DNA of 64,000 bases from assembly GCA_933228895.1 (NCBI GenBank), contig OW121852.1, forward strand, positions 55,904,872 through 55,968,871. The letters are read 5' to 3'. Origin of the DNA: Platycnemis pennipes (lineage: Eukaryota; Arthropoda; Insecta; Odonata; Platycnemididae). A model generated the notes under the pieces. The model did not search any database, was not told where the DNA came from, and was given only the letters and a program-made list of their open reading frames with translations. Shown here one piece after another: positions 38,040 to 50,326 of this stretch (position 1 is the first letter of the stretch; the number at the start of each line of letters is the position of its first letter). A program made the translations under genes and the position numbers.

Positions 38040-38520
38040 TATAGCCCGACAAACGTTCTCTTCATAACGGTTGTGATACTTGTTCGGAGTCTTCCCAATG
38101 ACGACCCATCATCTCATACTTCCTTACTTGCTGTCCTCCCCTTTGACATACCCGCATCCCCGCTGCGCTACTCACGGACCTCTCCCCTCTTTTCTCTTCG
38201 TCCGCCCACTCCTTATATTGTTCCACAGAAGCCTGCGACGGGGAAGGGGCGGACGCCGGCTTTTTAAAAACAGGCGTTTTCAAGGTTAATTGGTGGAGTC
38301 GACTGTAATTGCCCGACTAAAACGTTGCACGGGTCGATGCGGAGGGTAAACGTGGGTCGCCGTCCTCCCTTAAAATTCACTTTGCGGATCGATGTTGTTA
38401 GTGTAGCGAGATTGCATTGGAAACGCCAGTTACGCCCTCTTCCTGACGCTGTCACCGCTAGGTTCCTCAGGTGATCGGAAATGCGGTCGTGGGAACTAAG
38501 CGCTCACTGCTCAGACACCA
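38040..38520. other. GC-richer patch
   Basis: CpG is more frequent than around it (GATCGATG, GCGGAGGGTAAACG, GACGGGGAAGGGGCGGACGCCGG spread over 38235-38400). Three overlapping frames on two strands (38062-38455) reflect composition. It is a possible small CpG island; no promoter motif is secure. Confidence 0.35.
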
Positions 38521-41469
38521 GCGTATCCGCTACTTGTGGCAATGTCGTATCAAATAGTGGGGCCCGGGCTTCATTATTTCACAATTGTAAATTCACGGAA
38601 GCATGCATCTAGCTCTACGATTTCTCATTATGTTGTACATTGCTCAAGAGCGATTGATGCTCCATTTTCAATCACGAAGCATAGTCGAGGCGCGCATATA
38701 TGATTTGATTCATTTTCAGCATCTAAGGGAGAGGAATGATGCTGAGTTTACGCATCACTGCCGTGGCAGCAAAATTTGCGGTTACCCAACTGCAAGGTAT
38801 TTTTTACACGGAAAATTTTATGACACGGTTCATGTTGAAACAAATAGATTCAGGCTTCACTCGGTTGAGCAGCTTCAACTAAAAGAATGAGAACAATGAA
38901 TATTGTTTTTATTCCAAAGTTAAATTTAAAATGTCAATGTCACTAATACTAAACGTTTTAAAACTCAAGATGGCATATTTTGCAGATTCATTGAACATAC
39001 GGCCAGCATGCAGTTCTAATAAAATTTTTGTGAGCATGAATTAGCTAAAATAACCTAATGTTTGGCATGCCTTATGTCCAAAATGTACGTACTATAAAAG
39101 ATGTTGGAACCTTAGTCCGCTAAACGGCAGAAATAGGCCAAACTATTCTTTTTCATCTTGCCCGATTAATCGAAACTATCGCTTTGGGATGCCAAACAAG
39201 ATTTGGAAAAATCATGCAATTTTTAAGCTTATATAAAGGTAATTATTGAACGACAATGAAGCTAGCGCACGTAATATATTTCGATCATTCCTTACTGGAT
39301 AATACACATAATGAGGCGAACCGTGCCTTCACTTATCATACCAAGCTTTGTGTTGATCTATTTGATACTACGTTAGACGCTGAGCAATTGTTTTTATGTG
39401 AGCGGCTGTGTATGTCACATTTAATTCATATGATCTACCTCATGTAAGGTATGTTGAATTCGAATATACCTGAACAAAAAAGACTTACATAGAATAATAT
39501 ATCACTAAGGGCAAAATTTTGACCTTTTTATTTTATGCCAGTATATTTCGTTTTAAATTTTCTTAAAGATCCATCCAGTTTTTTTATTTTCATGTTAATA
39601 AATCTGAATACTGGTGATTTTTTCAAGAAAACCGGCATAAAACTCCTAATTGCAAACAGCAAAATCATTCGGTTAAATTTTACTTCACATTTTGCCGATT
39701 TAAGCTGCATGCTACTGTTATTTTGTTTGGTTGGTGTCCCTAGAGGCAAATCAAGGACAACGATTAAATACCTTTGTTATGTTCTCTTTTTTCTCTTGCT
39801 TTACCCCTGAATGATAAAATCTCATTTTGAATTTGCCGTAAGCAAGGCTTTGGAGAGTCAGAGATCTTTACCGCATGAGCCGGTGTTTTCATTGTCTAAA
39901 TAACGCCAAAATTTAAAGCCCAGAATAACACCATCCTTTCATTATTTCAGACCACACCCTAATATAAATGAAAGTTGTATTTTAATTATTGTTTATATAA
40001 CAGAATAATGATTACACCTGCTCTGCAAAATTTAGATCAGCCTGCTTTAATCAGTGGTACTGAACTTTCTATTAAATTTGTAATTTTGTTCGTGAGAGGA
40101 AAATAGCTATTCTTCCACGTGCAAGAGGCAAGAAAAAACGTTTCTTTTGATTATGAGCTACTTTTGATAGGGTTTGGAAGGGGAATTCATCCTTACGCCT
40201 CGTTTTCCAAAAGCCTACGCTTCATCGATTTCGAAATAAATGGCCATAACTATTTTTATGTGTCCTTGAGGATACTGAACAACATATAACATATAACATA
40301 TATAACAACAATATATAGCAACGACATATAACATATATATCATCATATTTCTAGTGCCGTGTGGCCGTACGATATATGTATTTATATAAAAAATTAAAAA
40401 AGCGCCATTCGATAAGAGAAATGGGCAAAAGTAAGATTTATTTGGGTAATGTTAATTTCTCTGCATCGGGAAAATAAAAAATGAAAATTTCACGATAAAT
40501 GAAAATTTCTAAATTTAGCTCACTTTTTACCACATGGCATTTGATCATGTGTTGAGTTTAACATGCTTTGGAACCCAGTTTGATGTCACCATAATACCTT
40601 GATCTTTAAAAGCTAATTCGAAATCGTCTTATTTGCATTCCATGGGATGTATTTGTGCCCATTTTATTTGTGTCATACCGATAGAAATAGGACCATGAGC
40701 TAAATAAATCATGATGAAATAAACACTTTAACAAATATGCATACAATCAAAACTAAAATTAAATATCATACAGACAGAGCGTGGGGAAAGAGATTTAGAA
40801 TATAATGGTAAGTTTTTCAACAATTGTGGGATACTGAAACACTTGCAGTTAGTCGTGCAAGGGTTTCCGGACTTTGGTACGGTCATTGATACTTCTTTGT
40901 GTGACTCTTATTTGCCTCCTATTCCTGTCGAAATTGAGTAACTCTTTGATACATTTGTGCGCGTGATGTACGATGACTATTCTGTTCGATACATTTAACA
41001 GTATCGCCTTCCTTAAGTATCGAATAGTTTGGTAAAATAAACGAAAAAGGCTAATGTCTGTTTGATAAATTTAATCATACCCTCCAGAATACCAAGTTTG
41101 GTGAAATTAACCGATAAAGCTAGTTCTTCTTGATAAATTTTATCGTACATTTTGATAACTTTCACAAAATATTTTTACCGAACAGTCTTGATAGAAATAA
41201 CAGTGTCATTCAATGTTCCATATGGACTAAATTATTTGATAAAGGTTATCAAAATATGATACATGCAATCAATTTTTTTCAGTGTATTCTGTATTTTTGT
41301 AATCTTGTAATTTTGTTGTGATATCCAATGCACATTTGACTCGGATGATGTATAATTATTATGTTCCTTGGGGACACATTTTTCTCGGAATAGTAATACA
41401 TTTAACTTTAACTTAGTAGTTATTACTCGGTGAAATCAACTCTCAGATATGGTCTTTTGAGCCATAGGT
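38521..41469. other. Gene-free stretch with AT microsatellite and a diverged direct repeat
   Basis: Reiterated ACATATA/ATATAAC words at about 40279-40342. Two ~55-bp segments, 41026-41078 and 41095-41148, share order and wording (GTTTGGT.AAAT.AACCGA, AAGCTA, TTGATAAATTT) and may be an old tandem duplication with a ~69-bp period. No gene recognised. Confidence 0.45.
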
Positions 41470-41735
41470 GAGTTATCGTGCAGTGGTAGGAATATTTCAG
41501 GTGACGGAGGAAGGGTGGATAGACATCCGGCGTGGGTGTTAGCTCGCTCTTAACGAAAGGCGCCTAGGGGCGTATGTTTTAACGTCCCATCCGACGGACG
41601 GAGCACGCATTTTGAACATCTCGCCATAGAGAACTAAGTACGAACAAGTTAACTACATAATTTATTTTCCTAGTGCCGGGATTGGAACCCGGGTCCTCAG
41701 GGAGAGAGGTCAGTACTGCCACGCCAGCCTGAACC
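41470..41735 (-). mobile_element. tRNA-derived SINE, family A (copy 3)
   Basis: On the minus strand: A-box-like TGGCGTGGCAGT (about 41725), B box GGTTCCAATCC (41679-41689) in a strong CCCGGG/CCCGG T-arm, then the central block CCGTCGGATGGGACGTTAAA (41580-41600 region), which is the cleanest version of the block shared with the 8.0- and 18.4-kb copies. The sequence between head and central block differs from the other two copies, so the head may have been exchanged. Confidence 0.8.
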
Positions 41736-42048
41736 CCGTTTTAATTGCTATTCATATTTAATACACTTGAAATATCCATAGGAGGCCATAAAAAGCAAAT
41801 CATTGTGCATAAGAAATGGGGCTTAATCCTTTCCCAGTACCTCCTTTCCGTCTTCATTGTTGCCTGTGGGCTAGAATGCAAATGCCCCTTGCTGTACCTT
41901 CTAAACTCCTCGGGCCTAGGAGAAATGCAATGGAGAAAAACGTAGACAAACATTCAGAGTAAAATATTTACTTAGCACTGAAAACAAATAGTGAAGCGAC
42001 CGAAAGAAGAAAAGGCGCCATAGGCGGATGGAATATATATCGTAGTAT

Positions 42049-42112
42049 GAATTGAACCGCGGACCTCCAAATTTCCGGTTCGGCGTGCTAACCATTACAC
42101 TACCGAGCCAAA
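42049..42112 (-). repeat. tRNA-like sequence (SINE head or tRNA pseudogene)
   Basis: Minus strand GGCTCGGTAGTGTAATGG TTAGCACGCC (good A box, D-arm-like), then GTCCGCGGTTCAATTC (B box, 42049-42058). The T-arm is no longer paired on its 3' side, so it is not a functional tRNA. It is about 310 bp from the family-A SINE at 41.5-41.7 kb but lacks its central block. Confidence 0.6.
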
Positions 42113-44407
42113 GTCAATTTTCTGTGAAATCGGCGGGGGTGTACACACACATAATCTCGTCAGTAACCAAATACTGGCAGTATTTAACTTTTATAAAAGA
42201 AATTGGGCTTCTTTGCTTCGGACATTATGCACACAACTCATATTGAATTACTGTCCTACAATTTAAATTGATACAACAGGGATTTGATCGAATATTTTAT
42301 TTTTCAAGTATTAAACTTCTTGCATAATTTCTTTCCTACTTGGTTATATTTTCTTGGTTTTTGCTACTTGTATGCAATAGCTATTTTGATAAATAAGTTT
42401 GCTGCAATCTTATGAACTGATGGTGACAAGGTTTGTACGAATGATAAATAAATATGCGATAGTTGAACTGAATTCTAGATATGGCAGCTGGAAGATGGTT
42501 GAAAATCAAATTTTTTCTTCGTGCAAAATGAACAGTATACGCTGAATATATAGAAATCTAGTTGACCACACCTATGAGTCACACTTAATGCCTTCTGTGA
42601 TTCATACGATGCAAGGTTTCGGTCAACGAATCCATGCATCGTAGACGCACACTCAAGTTAGTCTCGGTAGTAGAAGTTTTTTCGGAAAGTAATCTCACCA
42701 ATTCTCATTTCTTGATTCAATCGCCACTATCAAAATCTACTAAGTTATCCATTCCTTATTCAAGTTTCGCTTTAGAGGATATTTTCTGTATTCTTCTTGA
42801 AGGCATTATTCCATTTTCACTGATCATTGATCGTACGGTTGCGTTTATAATTTTGTAGACGCTCGATAGAAAAATTATTATGGCTCAAAATATATTAATT
42901 TGTTTATCAACAGATAATGGGATTACTGGTAGCTAAATAATGCCACGGACGTTCAATCAGCGACCTTGACAACTGGTAGATGTATTCTTTTTTTGGTACC
43001 ACCACGGAAGTCTTAAATATCATCTTATGATATCTTTACTAGTTAGTAGAATTGATAATTCATCAGTAGGAATGAAGATGCATTATAGATTCCTGCAGTA
43101 TGAGTTTTAATTGCCATTATCCTTTACGCAAAAACATGTTCAGATAGAGAGAGAAATAGGTCGTACATGAGTAAGAAGTATTAGTGTATTCATAACGTTG
43201 ATATTTTCTCTTAACCGCGCCCGCAAATACGCACTGTGATAATTACGATAATATCGATGGGTTTTCTAGATAACATCCTTGAACTGGAGTCTGTTCCATC
43301 CCTTCATTCCATTCCGAAATAGGATTTGATGATTTTTTCTCGTTTTGCGGGGATCAAGTGACACTCACCGTACACGGAAATGCACTTGACACTTCGAAAC
43401 ACGTGGAACTGACGGAAAAGCCCGCCCGCATGACGACATTCATTTTCAGTTATTTGCCGCGAGGCAAATATGTTAGCGACGAAAACTTCGCGTTTCATCC
43501 GTAGTTGCAATCTCGCCGTGGTTTTCCTCGTTGTTAATCATTAATCTCGATATGCGATTGGAAGAGGAAAATTTTTCCATAGAAATCTTGTTATTTACTG
43601 TGCACTATGGAGCTGTTAAAACAGGAAGTCATATAGTTGTAAGCTGGCGGCTGTTGCTAGGAAAATTGATGAGTGGTGCAAAATTTGCTAGAGTTAATTG
43701 AGGAATTAAATTATTAATCGACAAATTTAGCATACAAGGGCGCTGGACTAAATGCATGTGGGTAAAGGACGATCAGTAAATTTACAATTTTTGATTCTCT
43801 TAAAATTCTAAATACTCCCATGTGATCAGGGAAGGATTTAAATTTTGACAATTCCTAAAATTCTTGAGCTCAAAATGTTGAATTTCCACGAAATGCACAC
43901 ATTTTGACCTTATCCCTCGAAGAATGGGGGCTTTGAGGCTGCCAGTACCACAACCCCTATCAGTGGGACTGTATTTTGCAAGTGACAGCTATTGTTTTTT
44001 CACATTTTTTGACTGCCATTACGTTTGATAAAAGCGGAAGAGTGACTCTCTAACTGTACCGTAGCAATAATTATCAGACTCAACATTCATTCCCAGCGAA
44101 TAGCAGATTTAAATATCATACCAGCGAAGTCCTAATTGAGCGCCATCCGTCCTATTAGCATACGTATATCGCTCAAAAATATAAAATTTATTGAAGTAGC
44201 AAGTACTATCAAATAGGTGAGGAAAATGCAATTTAATTTCTCGGGTTAGATTTAAAAAAATGCTGACGTTGATTTTCACATATTGTAATCTGTAGTTTAA
44301 TTTAGATTTAACATATTGGAGCTTGTATGGATGAATGTGAGGAAATATAGGTACGTATTGCGACTATTTTGAGATGGAAGTAGATGGAATTATCACTTCC
44401 TGAAAGT
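42113..44407. other. Gene-free stretch
   Basis: No gene or element recognised. Confidence 0.5.
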
Positions 44408-44640
44408 CGATATTTATTTTTTTTTTTTTTTTTTTATTTATTTATCGTTGACCCGAAAACAACACACGTGGTCTTTACATCGGGTACTTCAATTAATAAC
44501 AATGACACAAGCACAGACATCCATGCCCCGGGAAGTGAAAAATCTCCCTGGGCGGGATTCGAACCCGCGACCCTGGGATTGACAGGCGAAGGATTTACCC
44601 CGCCGCCACCCGGGCCGGCTCAAGCCGGGCCGGGCGATAT
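44408..44640 (-). mobile_element. Complete-looking tRNA-derived SINE with A-tail and target duplication
   Basis: Minus-strand order: GC-rich leader (GCCCGGCCCGG), A-box-like GGGTGGCGGCGGGG, CGCCTGTCAATCCC resembling a tRNA-Asp(GTC) anticodon arm, perfect B box GGTTCGAATCC (44555-44565) in a perfect T-arm GCGGG/CCCGC. A ~110-bp body follows, then an A-tail (19 T on the plus strand, 44417-44435). CGATAT at 44408-44413 and 44635-44640 is a plausible 6-bp target duplication. Its intact T-arm and A-tail suggest a young insertion. It is a family separate from family A. Confidence 0.85.
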
Positions 44641-47600
44641 CATCAAGATACGAGAGATGTGTAATTGAATTGGAGATTAGTTTAACGGGAGTAAGAGATC
44701 ATTTCCGGTGAAGGAGGCACATGAAAAATGGAATATTCCAATCATGATTCCTGATTACGCACCAGTCCATTAGGGTAAAGGAAATGCAAAAGCTTTTAAC
44801 GTGGGAGTATGGAGCCATTTCTCTGAAATTGAATCATTCCTTAACCTTCTAGAGGTTGATTTGTGTGCATAATCCTTGATTGCTTGGCTAGTAGAAATGG
44901 AAGGGGAAGCGTTTCGTTAGTTCTACATTAGAAATCCCAAATCCAGTTCCCTTACATTTGGAATATCCTGATGGCGATGCTCAAGAACTTCGCCCTTGGT
45001 TAATACTAAACGATGTAATGGGTCCTTATTCGTTGCCGTGACCTCGAAAATTATTTTCTTGGCTCCTGGTTTACTGAGGACTACACCAATAATTATCCTT
45101 GGAAATAGAAGTTCCCTGGTCCAAAGGATTGCGAAATTTCGGAGCACATTATGGGATGGATGTTACGCTCTGCAAACCCCTTTATGTTGTTAATGTCCGG
45201 TTTCATTCGAGCACGTTTTTCTGGGTCTTCTCCACACCAGAATAGAAGGTTGAGTATATTAAGCCGGAGGAAAAAAATCATTTTGTTCACGCCGAGGGGA
45301 GACTTGCGCTTCCATTTCTGTTAAATTGCGATAATTTCACGCTTATACTGAGCCGAGTGAGAGAGATGATGGGTCCAGGGAACGTTCGCATGTTGTTGCA
45401 TTCAAAGTTATAAAGTACGTAATGAGGAAAAACTCTCCCTTCATATATTTACAAAATTAGACTGAGATAAACCAAATAATTTATACACTTCAAATCTTTT
45501 ATTTGCACGTACTTGACTGTTAACATTCGCACGGGAAAGGAGATGTTAACCAAGGTTGTCCGTTTGATAACGAGCTCACGCGATAAACAGAAGGGAGGAA
45601 TTCTCCATGGGTGTGGATTTTGATATTTCAGGTTGATATATTTCTGCGCTCTCGGTACGTGGTAATCTCAGCTCCCGGGGCTTCTTCTAATCCTTGAAAA
45701 TGCTTAGTTCTCGCTACTCTACTCAGCGTTAAGCAAGAAAGTGGATTTCCATTGTGTTTTTCAGGGAAAGAATCCAAAGAGAGTATCATGAATTACGATT
45801 TTTGCATGCTTTTTTTTTAAAGTCCCTTGCTTTCTTCCCTCCTTAACTTGCAATACACACATTGGATGTGTGGATAAGCCTAGAAGACTTCTTAGAAACA
45901 CCTCATAATGAAACCCAGTGTTTTAAATCTAAGATAATGAAGTTTCAAAGCTTACACTGCTTGAACTTAAAATGTAAAGTCGTGTCGTGTTGAATTGAGT
46001 TAAACTCCAAAGTTTACGATGATTCGCATGGACTCGATTTTCAGGAGGAACTAAGATGTAATTGTTCTTTAGAATGCGAAGGCAATTAATTTTCGGTAAC
46101 TTGGGCGCATCAGATTTTTTTTCCAGTCGATAGTCTCCTCTAGGTATCCAGGCGTTATTTTGATCCCTTAATCACCCTAATTTCCTCTAAGGGTTTAGCG
46201 GGATTCAAGCCGTAAACCGATCCCGAAAAAACTGTGCCATAGAAATATGCTCTAAAGCGGGCCGCTACATTCATTAGCTCAAGAAATTTTGCTCCCTTCA
46301 ACTACCTTCCTGAGCTAATCTATTTATGCGGTGTTAACTGAATTTCATGTGCAGCGAGACACCTTTGAGAGTTGATTGCGTTCATTCGTTGGGAAAGGAG
46401 CAGCGTGGTTAGTTATTGAGGTCGCGAGGTCTCTGTTAGTAACGACGTGAACGTGTTCACTCCACTCGCGAAAACAGAGCGTACCCACGGCTGCTTTTTC
46501 TGAGGATCAAAGCAAAGGGACACGGAGGTATACGAGAAACGCGAGGAAGAAGGATCGTGGGACTCAAACGTCGGTCAGTGCTTTCTGAGAAATCCTCAGT
46601 GATTTGAAGGTAAATTACGAGGTATAATAAGCCAGTTAAACATGCCATGAAAGGTTACACCGTGTGGATAGAACAGCCTCAACGGATTTCCCCTGATTCG
46701 CTCGCGTGGAAATGCTAACACTGCAGTATACGTGGCTTGCTCATCCTTAGCTTTCCCCATTTTGCCCTGCTCGCTAGTGTGAACATTCTGCTCCTGTGGA
46801 AGACTGTTTGTGATCATTTAGCGTTTATGGAGCTAGATAATCGAGGGTGATGGTTTGCGGATTGACTTTGAGGAACTTTGGCTTAGTGAAGGAAATGCAG
46901 TACTTCTTTTATTATTCACTGCCTCTACTAGTTTCAACTTACATGTACGTCATTATTAAGAGACTTCTTGATAGTGAGTATGATGCACGTTGGAACCGGT
47001 AGTGAATAATAAAAATGTGAATATTTTGAAGTATTGTGTTTCCCTTGGCAAATACCAAAAGATGACAGTGCAAAAACTTCATAAATATCTTTATATTCAT
47101 AAATAAACTTCATAAATAATTTTATTATTAATTTCACTCCATAAAATACTACTTTTACTTCAATAAAATATTAATTTTACTTCAACTTCAACAAATCATT
47201 GCTTTTACTTCATATATAACTTCTTCCAACATTGGTAGGTTTATGAATAGACTCTACCTGCCATTCTCAACCTATTCCCTTACCTTAGTTAATCATAATC
47301 TACGCATAATGTATCAAATCTCTCCTTAAATATTCATATCATGCTCAACTTTTCTTCCACTCACCCAACATTCTTCATTCCTGAGACCCTCTTCCATTAC
47401 CTGTCAAGAAGTCATTAATTTTTCTATTCAATTTTTAAGGTTCACCTTAGCTTCCTTTTCCTCGGACCAGCTTCCTTTCCTTTCCAGTTATAGCTAATAC
47501 TTTCTCCCTAATAGTCCTCTCGACTAGCTAATCGTTTAGCTAATCAGCTAATCTTTTCCATTCACCTCCGCAGCTACATCTCTACGGCCTCAAATATCTA

Positions 47601-49489
47601 TTCATTATGTACTCCTTCCACATGGACTATGTCGATGAATAATAAAATGTAATTCCCCATATTAAAGTTTGGACTGATTTTTATCAAATGCTTACTAAGA
47701 GACGGCAGTATCAATTTTCTTATTTTCCAGGAATTTATTTGGTTAGCGCAAAACTATGCTTAACTGTTGATTGATACTATGGTCATTGGTAAGCGATTAA
47801 TTCGGGTATGTTGGTTTAACTATTGAACACAAAGCATTAAAAACCCTTTTTCACTTTTAAATCCAGGGACTGCCCAAAATGTTTTATCTCTCATGTTTAA
47901 TCTCTTTCATAAACATGTAGTTGTGCTTTCATGGTGGCTCAAAGTCACTTTTTATTGAATGTTACCTATCAATGGTATATGCTAATGAAATTAAATTGAT
48001 TTATAATGTGAATGCAGGATGATGAGAATATATTTTTTTATTTTAAATTTCACTCCCTCATATCTTATTTGTTACAATTTTTTTGAACTTCCAGCTAAGT
48101 AGTTGTATAGGATATTAATATATATTACGGTACCTCCGGCTTTTGGTTCTCTTAAAAAGTAATACCTGAGAAATGGTGGTATTCATTGCCAAGTATGGTA
48201 CCGGGAGAAAAATATGAATACTTGAAATATTTGGGAAAAGACGTTCTACAGACTGAATAAAAAAATACGCCCAGTTTGCAGTGAGTTGGCTTTTCAATCC
48301 TGGATAAGTTCAGGTAAAAGCTAACTCGTCCCTTTGATGAGCAATGGCTGCAGATACGTCTGCTAATTTGGTAGGAAAAATCCTTAAAGCGTGCAAATCC
48401 AGCAACCATGCATCTCTTTATCTCTCCCAAACTTATTCGTGCGGAGGACCTCTTGAACTCGTGCCGCTGACTGAATAGAGTGGTTGGAATCTGGGAAATG
48501 TGATGTTAAAACGATAGCCTTGGAGAGAAATTTCGGAATGCGTGACGATTAAGCCGGACTCTAGATGGAGAGAGGTGTGGAGTGATGGAGGGACTCTGCC
48601 CGAGGTGTATTTGCAGTCTGGAAATGACCCGAGGGTCTAATCTGGAAATGGACACCTTCAGCCAATAGCTAAAAACGTATTTGGAGACATCTTTGGGGAA
48701 AGTATATGGTCACCAGACTTCCACATGAGTAGAATCCATGTCCAATTTTCATTTCGTTGTAATCTAGTGCCTAGATATGACTCATGAAAATATCGAAAAC
48801 AAAAGTAACGTATTTTCATTTTGGAATTTCTACCGGGAGTGCATTTATTTAGGTGATATCTCATTCTTCGGTAGTATAGTTGACTGTTGGAATGAAATTT
48901 TTTTCTCTTAACTTTTGGTTAAACTTCTCTATCTTTATTCTTAATATTTAATGGGAAGTGAGTGGAAATATGGACCATAAGATTATTATACCCTAATGTG
49001 TGGCAAAATTAGCATACGGATGATTTATAAGTAGAGAAACTAGGAAATAACTACATATATTGTAAGATAACTTCAATATTATACTTAGCATCAACGCTTT
49101 GCTACTAATTTACTAGAATACCTAAATATTTCATAATAATATTAGAGAAACACAAGTCAGAGAAGCCTGTGAACGTAATCAAATTTAAAATAATTTCAAA
49201 TTAAATTTTTTTACGGCTTAAACTTCCTTAACTTCCTTCATCACGACAATTTTAAAGTTACTCCATTGAGCGATTTAATCTAAAGTTATTAAAAAAATCA
49301 TTGATTTCTTGTATAATTGGATGGAAAATTGCCGAAAATAAAAACCAATATCTGAATTATATTAATCTCCGTTACACATCGAGTGTTCCTTCCCTTTACA
49401 ACTTTGCCTCCCGAGCATATATGGGGCCCTAATTAGCGCATATCGAAGATTTCATGTAGACCCCGGGATTGAGAGATTTACCTCTACAC
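44641..49489. other. Gene-free stretch
   Basis: Two adjacent minus-strand frames at 45290-44923 look mildly protein-like across a frameshift but match nothing I know. AT-rich reiterated words (ACTTCATAAATAA, ACTTCAATAAAATA) occur at about 47085-47225, and GCTAATC repeats at about 47525-47555. No gene recognised. Confidence 0.45.
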
Positions 49490-49858
49490 AATACCTGTAA
49501 AGCCGGGTCAGAACGGGCGTTGTAAAGCTGGCTTAGGGAGGGGAAGGGAGGTGAGCGGCTGCGTTCATTCCGGAAGGTGTCGCGGTGCTCTCGTGGGATG
49601 AGGCCGAGGGCCGAGAGAGGTTGATGACATCCATCGTCATTTTCAGAGTGCCGTGATGCACGCGCTCTCTCGCGGACCGTTGGCTGAGAGGGAATCCCTT
49701 ATTAGCTCCCTCTCCCGAGAGTCCAACGAAAACTCTGGGTCTCCGTGTAAGTGTATCATCAATTGGAAGTGAAGGGGAGGAGTTCACGGAAGGTCGATTC
49801 CTGACTACTGAAACCAAATCATTGACTTGGAGTTGCGGCTACTGAAAAACTGATAGTA
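49490..49858. other. GC-richer patch next to a MITE
   Basis: Locally GC-rich with CpG (GTCGCGGTGCTCTCG, GCACGCGCTCTCTCGCGG around 49575-49680). A 94-codon minus-strand frame here is compositional. The Tigger-like MITE begins at its right edge. Confidence 0.35.
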
Positions 49859-50324
49859 CAGTCAAACTCGGATATAACGAGATCCAAAGGACCAAATGCT
49901 TTTACTCGTAATATCCGTTACTCGTTATATCCGTTTCGAGTAGAAACATGCACTGTCACGCATTGTCTTTCCCTCCCTCACGCACACACGCGCGCTCGCA
50001 CACATACAATTCTAAAGCAGAGAGGATAAAATAACAAAGATTAATATAAGATGATTGAAATTACAAAATGAACAATTTATTCAGTAAACTATTCACATAC
50101 ATGCTATATTTACAAGAAAAAGTCCTTGGTACGACAGTACAGCCACTGCTCGTTCATTTGGACTAATGATTTGCTCGTAATAACCGCAAGGCTCTCTAAT
50201 ACAGTCTCGTTTTAACCGTTATATATTGCTCATAAAATGCATTATTTCCAAACAACCCTTCTCTCTTTCATCGCAATAGCCGAGATCTCGTTTTAACCGT
50301 GCTTGTTATAAATGAGTTTGACTG
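49859..50324. mobile_element. pogo/Tigger-type MITE (Tc1/mariner superfamily), 466 bp
   Basis: The left end CAGTCAAACTCGGATATAAC and the inverted right end (CAGTCAAACTCATTTATAAC on the minus strand) match at 17 of 20 positions. They are flanked by TA on both sides (49857-49858 and 50325-50326), the target duplication of this superfamily. CAGTC termini followed by repeated ATATAACGAG / CTCGTTATATCC words are typical of Tigger-like elements. No transposase frame is present, so it is a non-autonomous deletion derivative. The inner part contains CACACGCGCGC simple sequence at about 49980-50007. Confidence 0.85.
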
Positions 50325-50326
50325 TA

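Noticed and set aside
42049..42112. Functional tRNA gene
   Set aside because: A and B boxes are present but the T-arm and acceptor do not pair; same for the tRNA-like heads at 5.8, 8.0, 35.0, 41.7 and 44.6 kb.
44923..45290. Frameshifted protein or processed pseudogene on the minus strand
   Set aside because: Two adjacent frames look mildly protein-like but match nothing I know, and there is no poly-A tail or target duplication.
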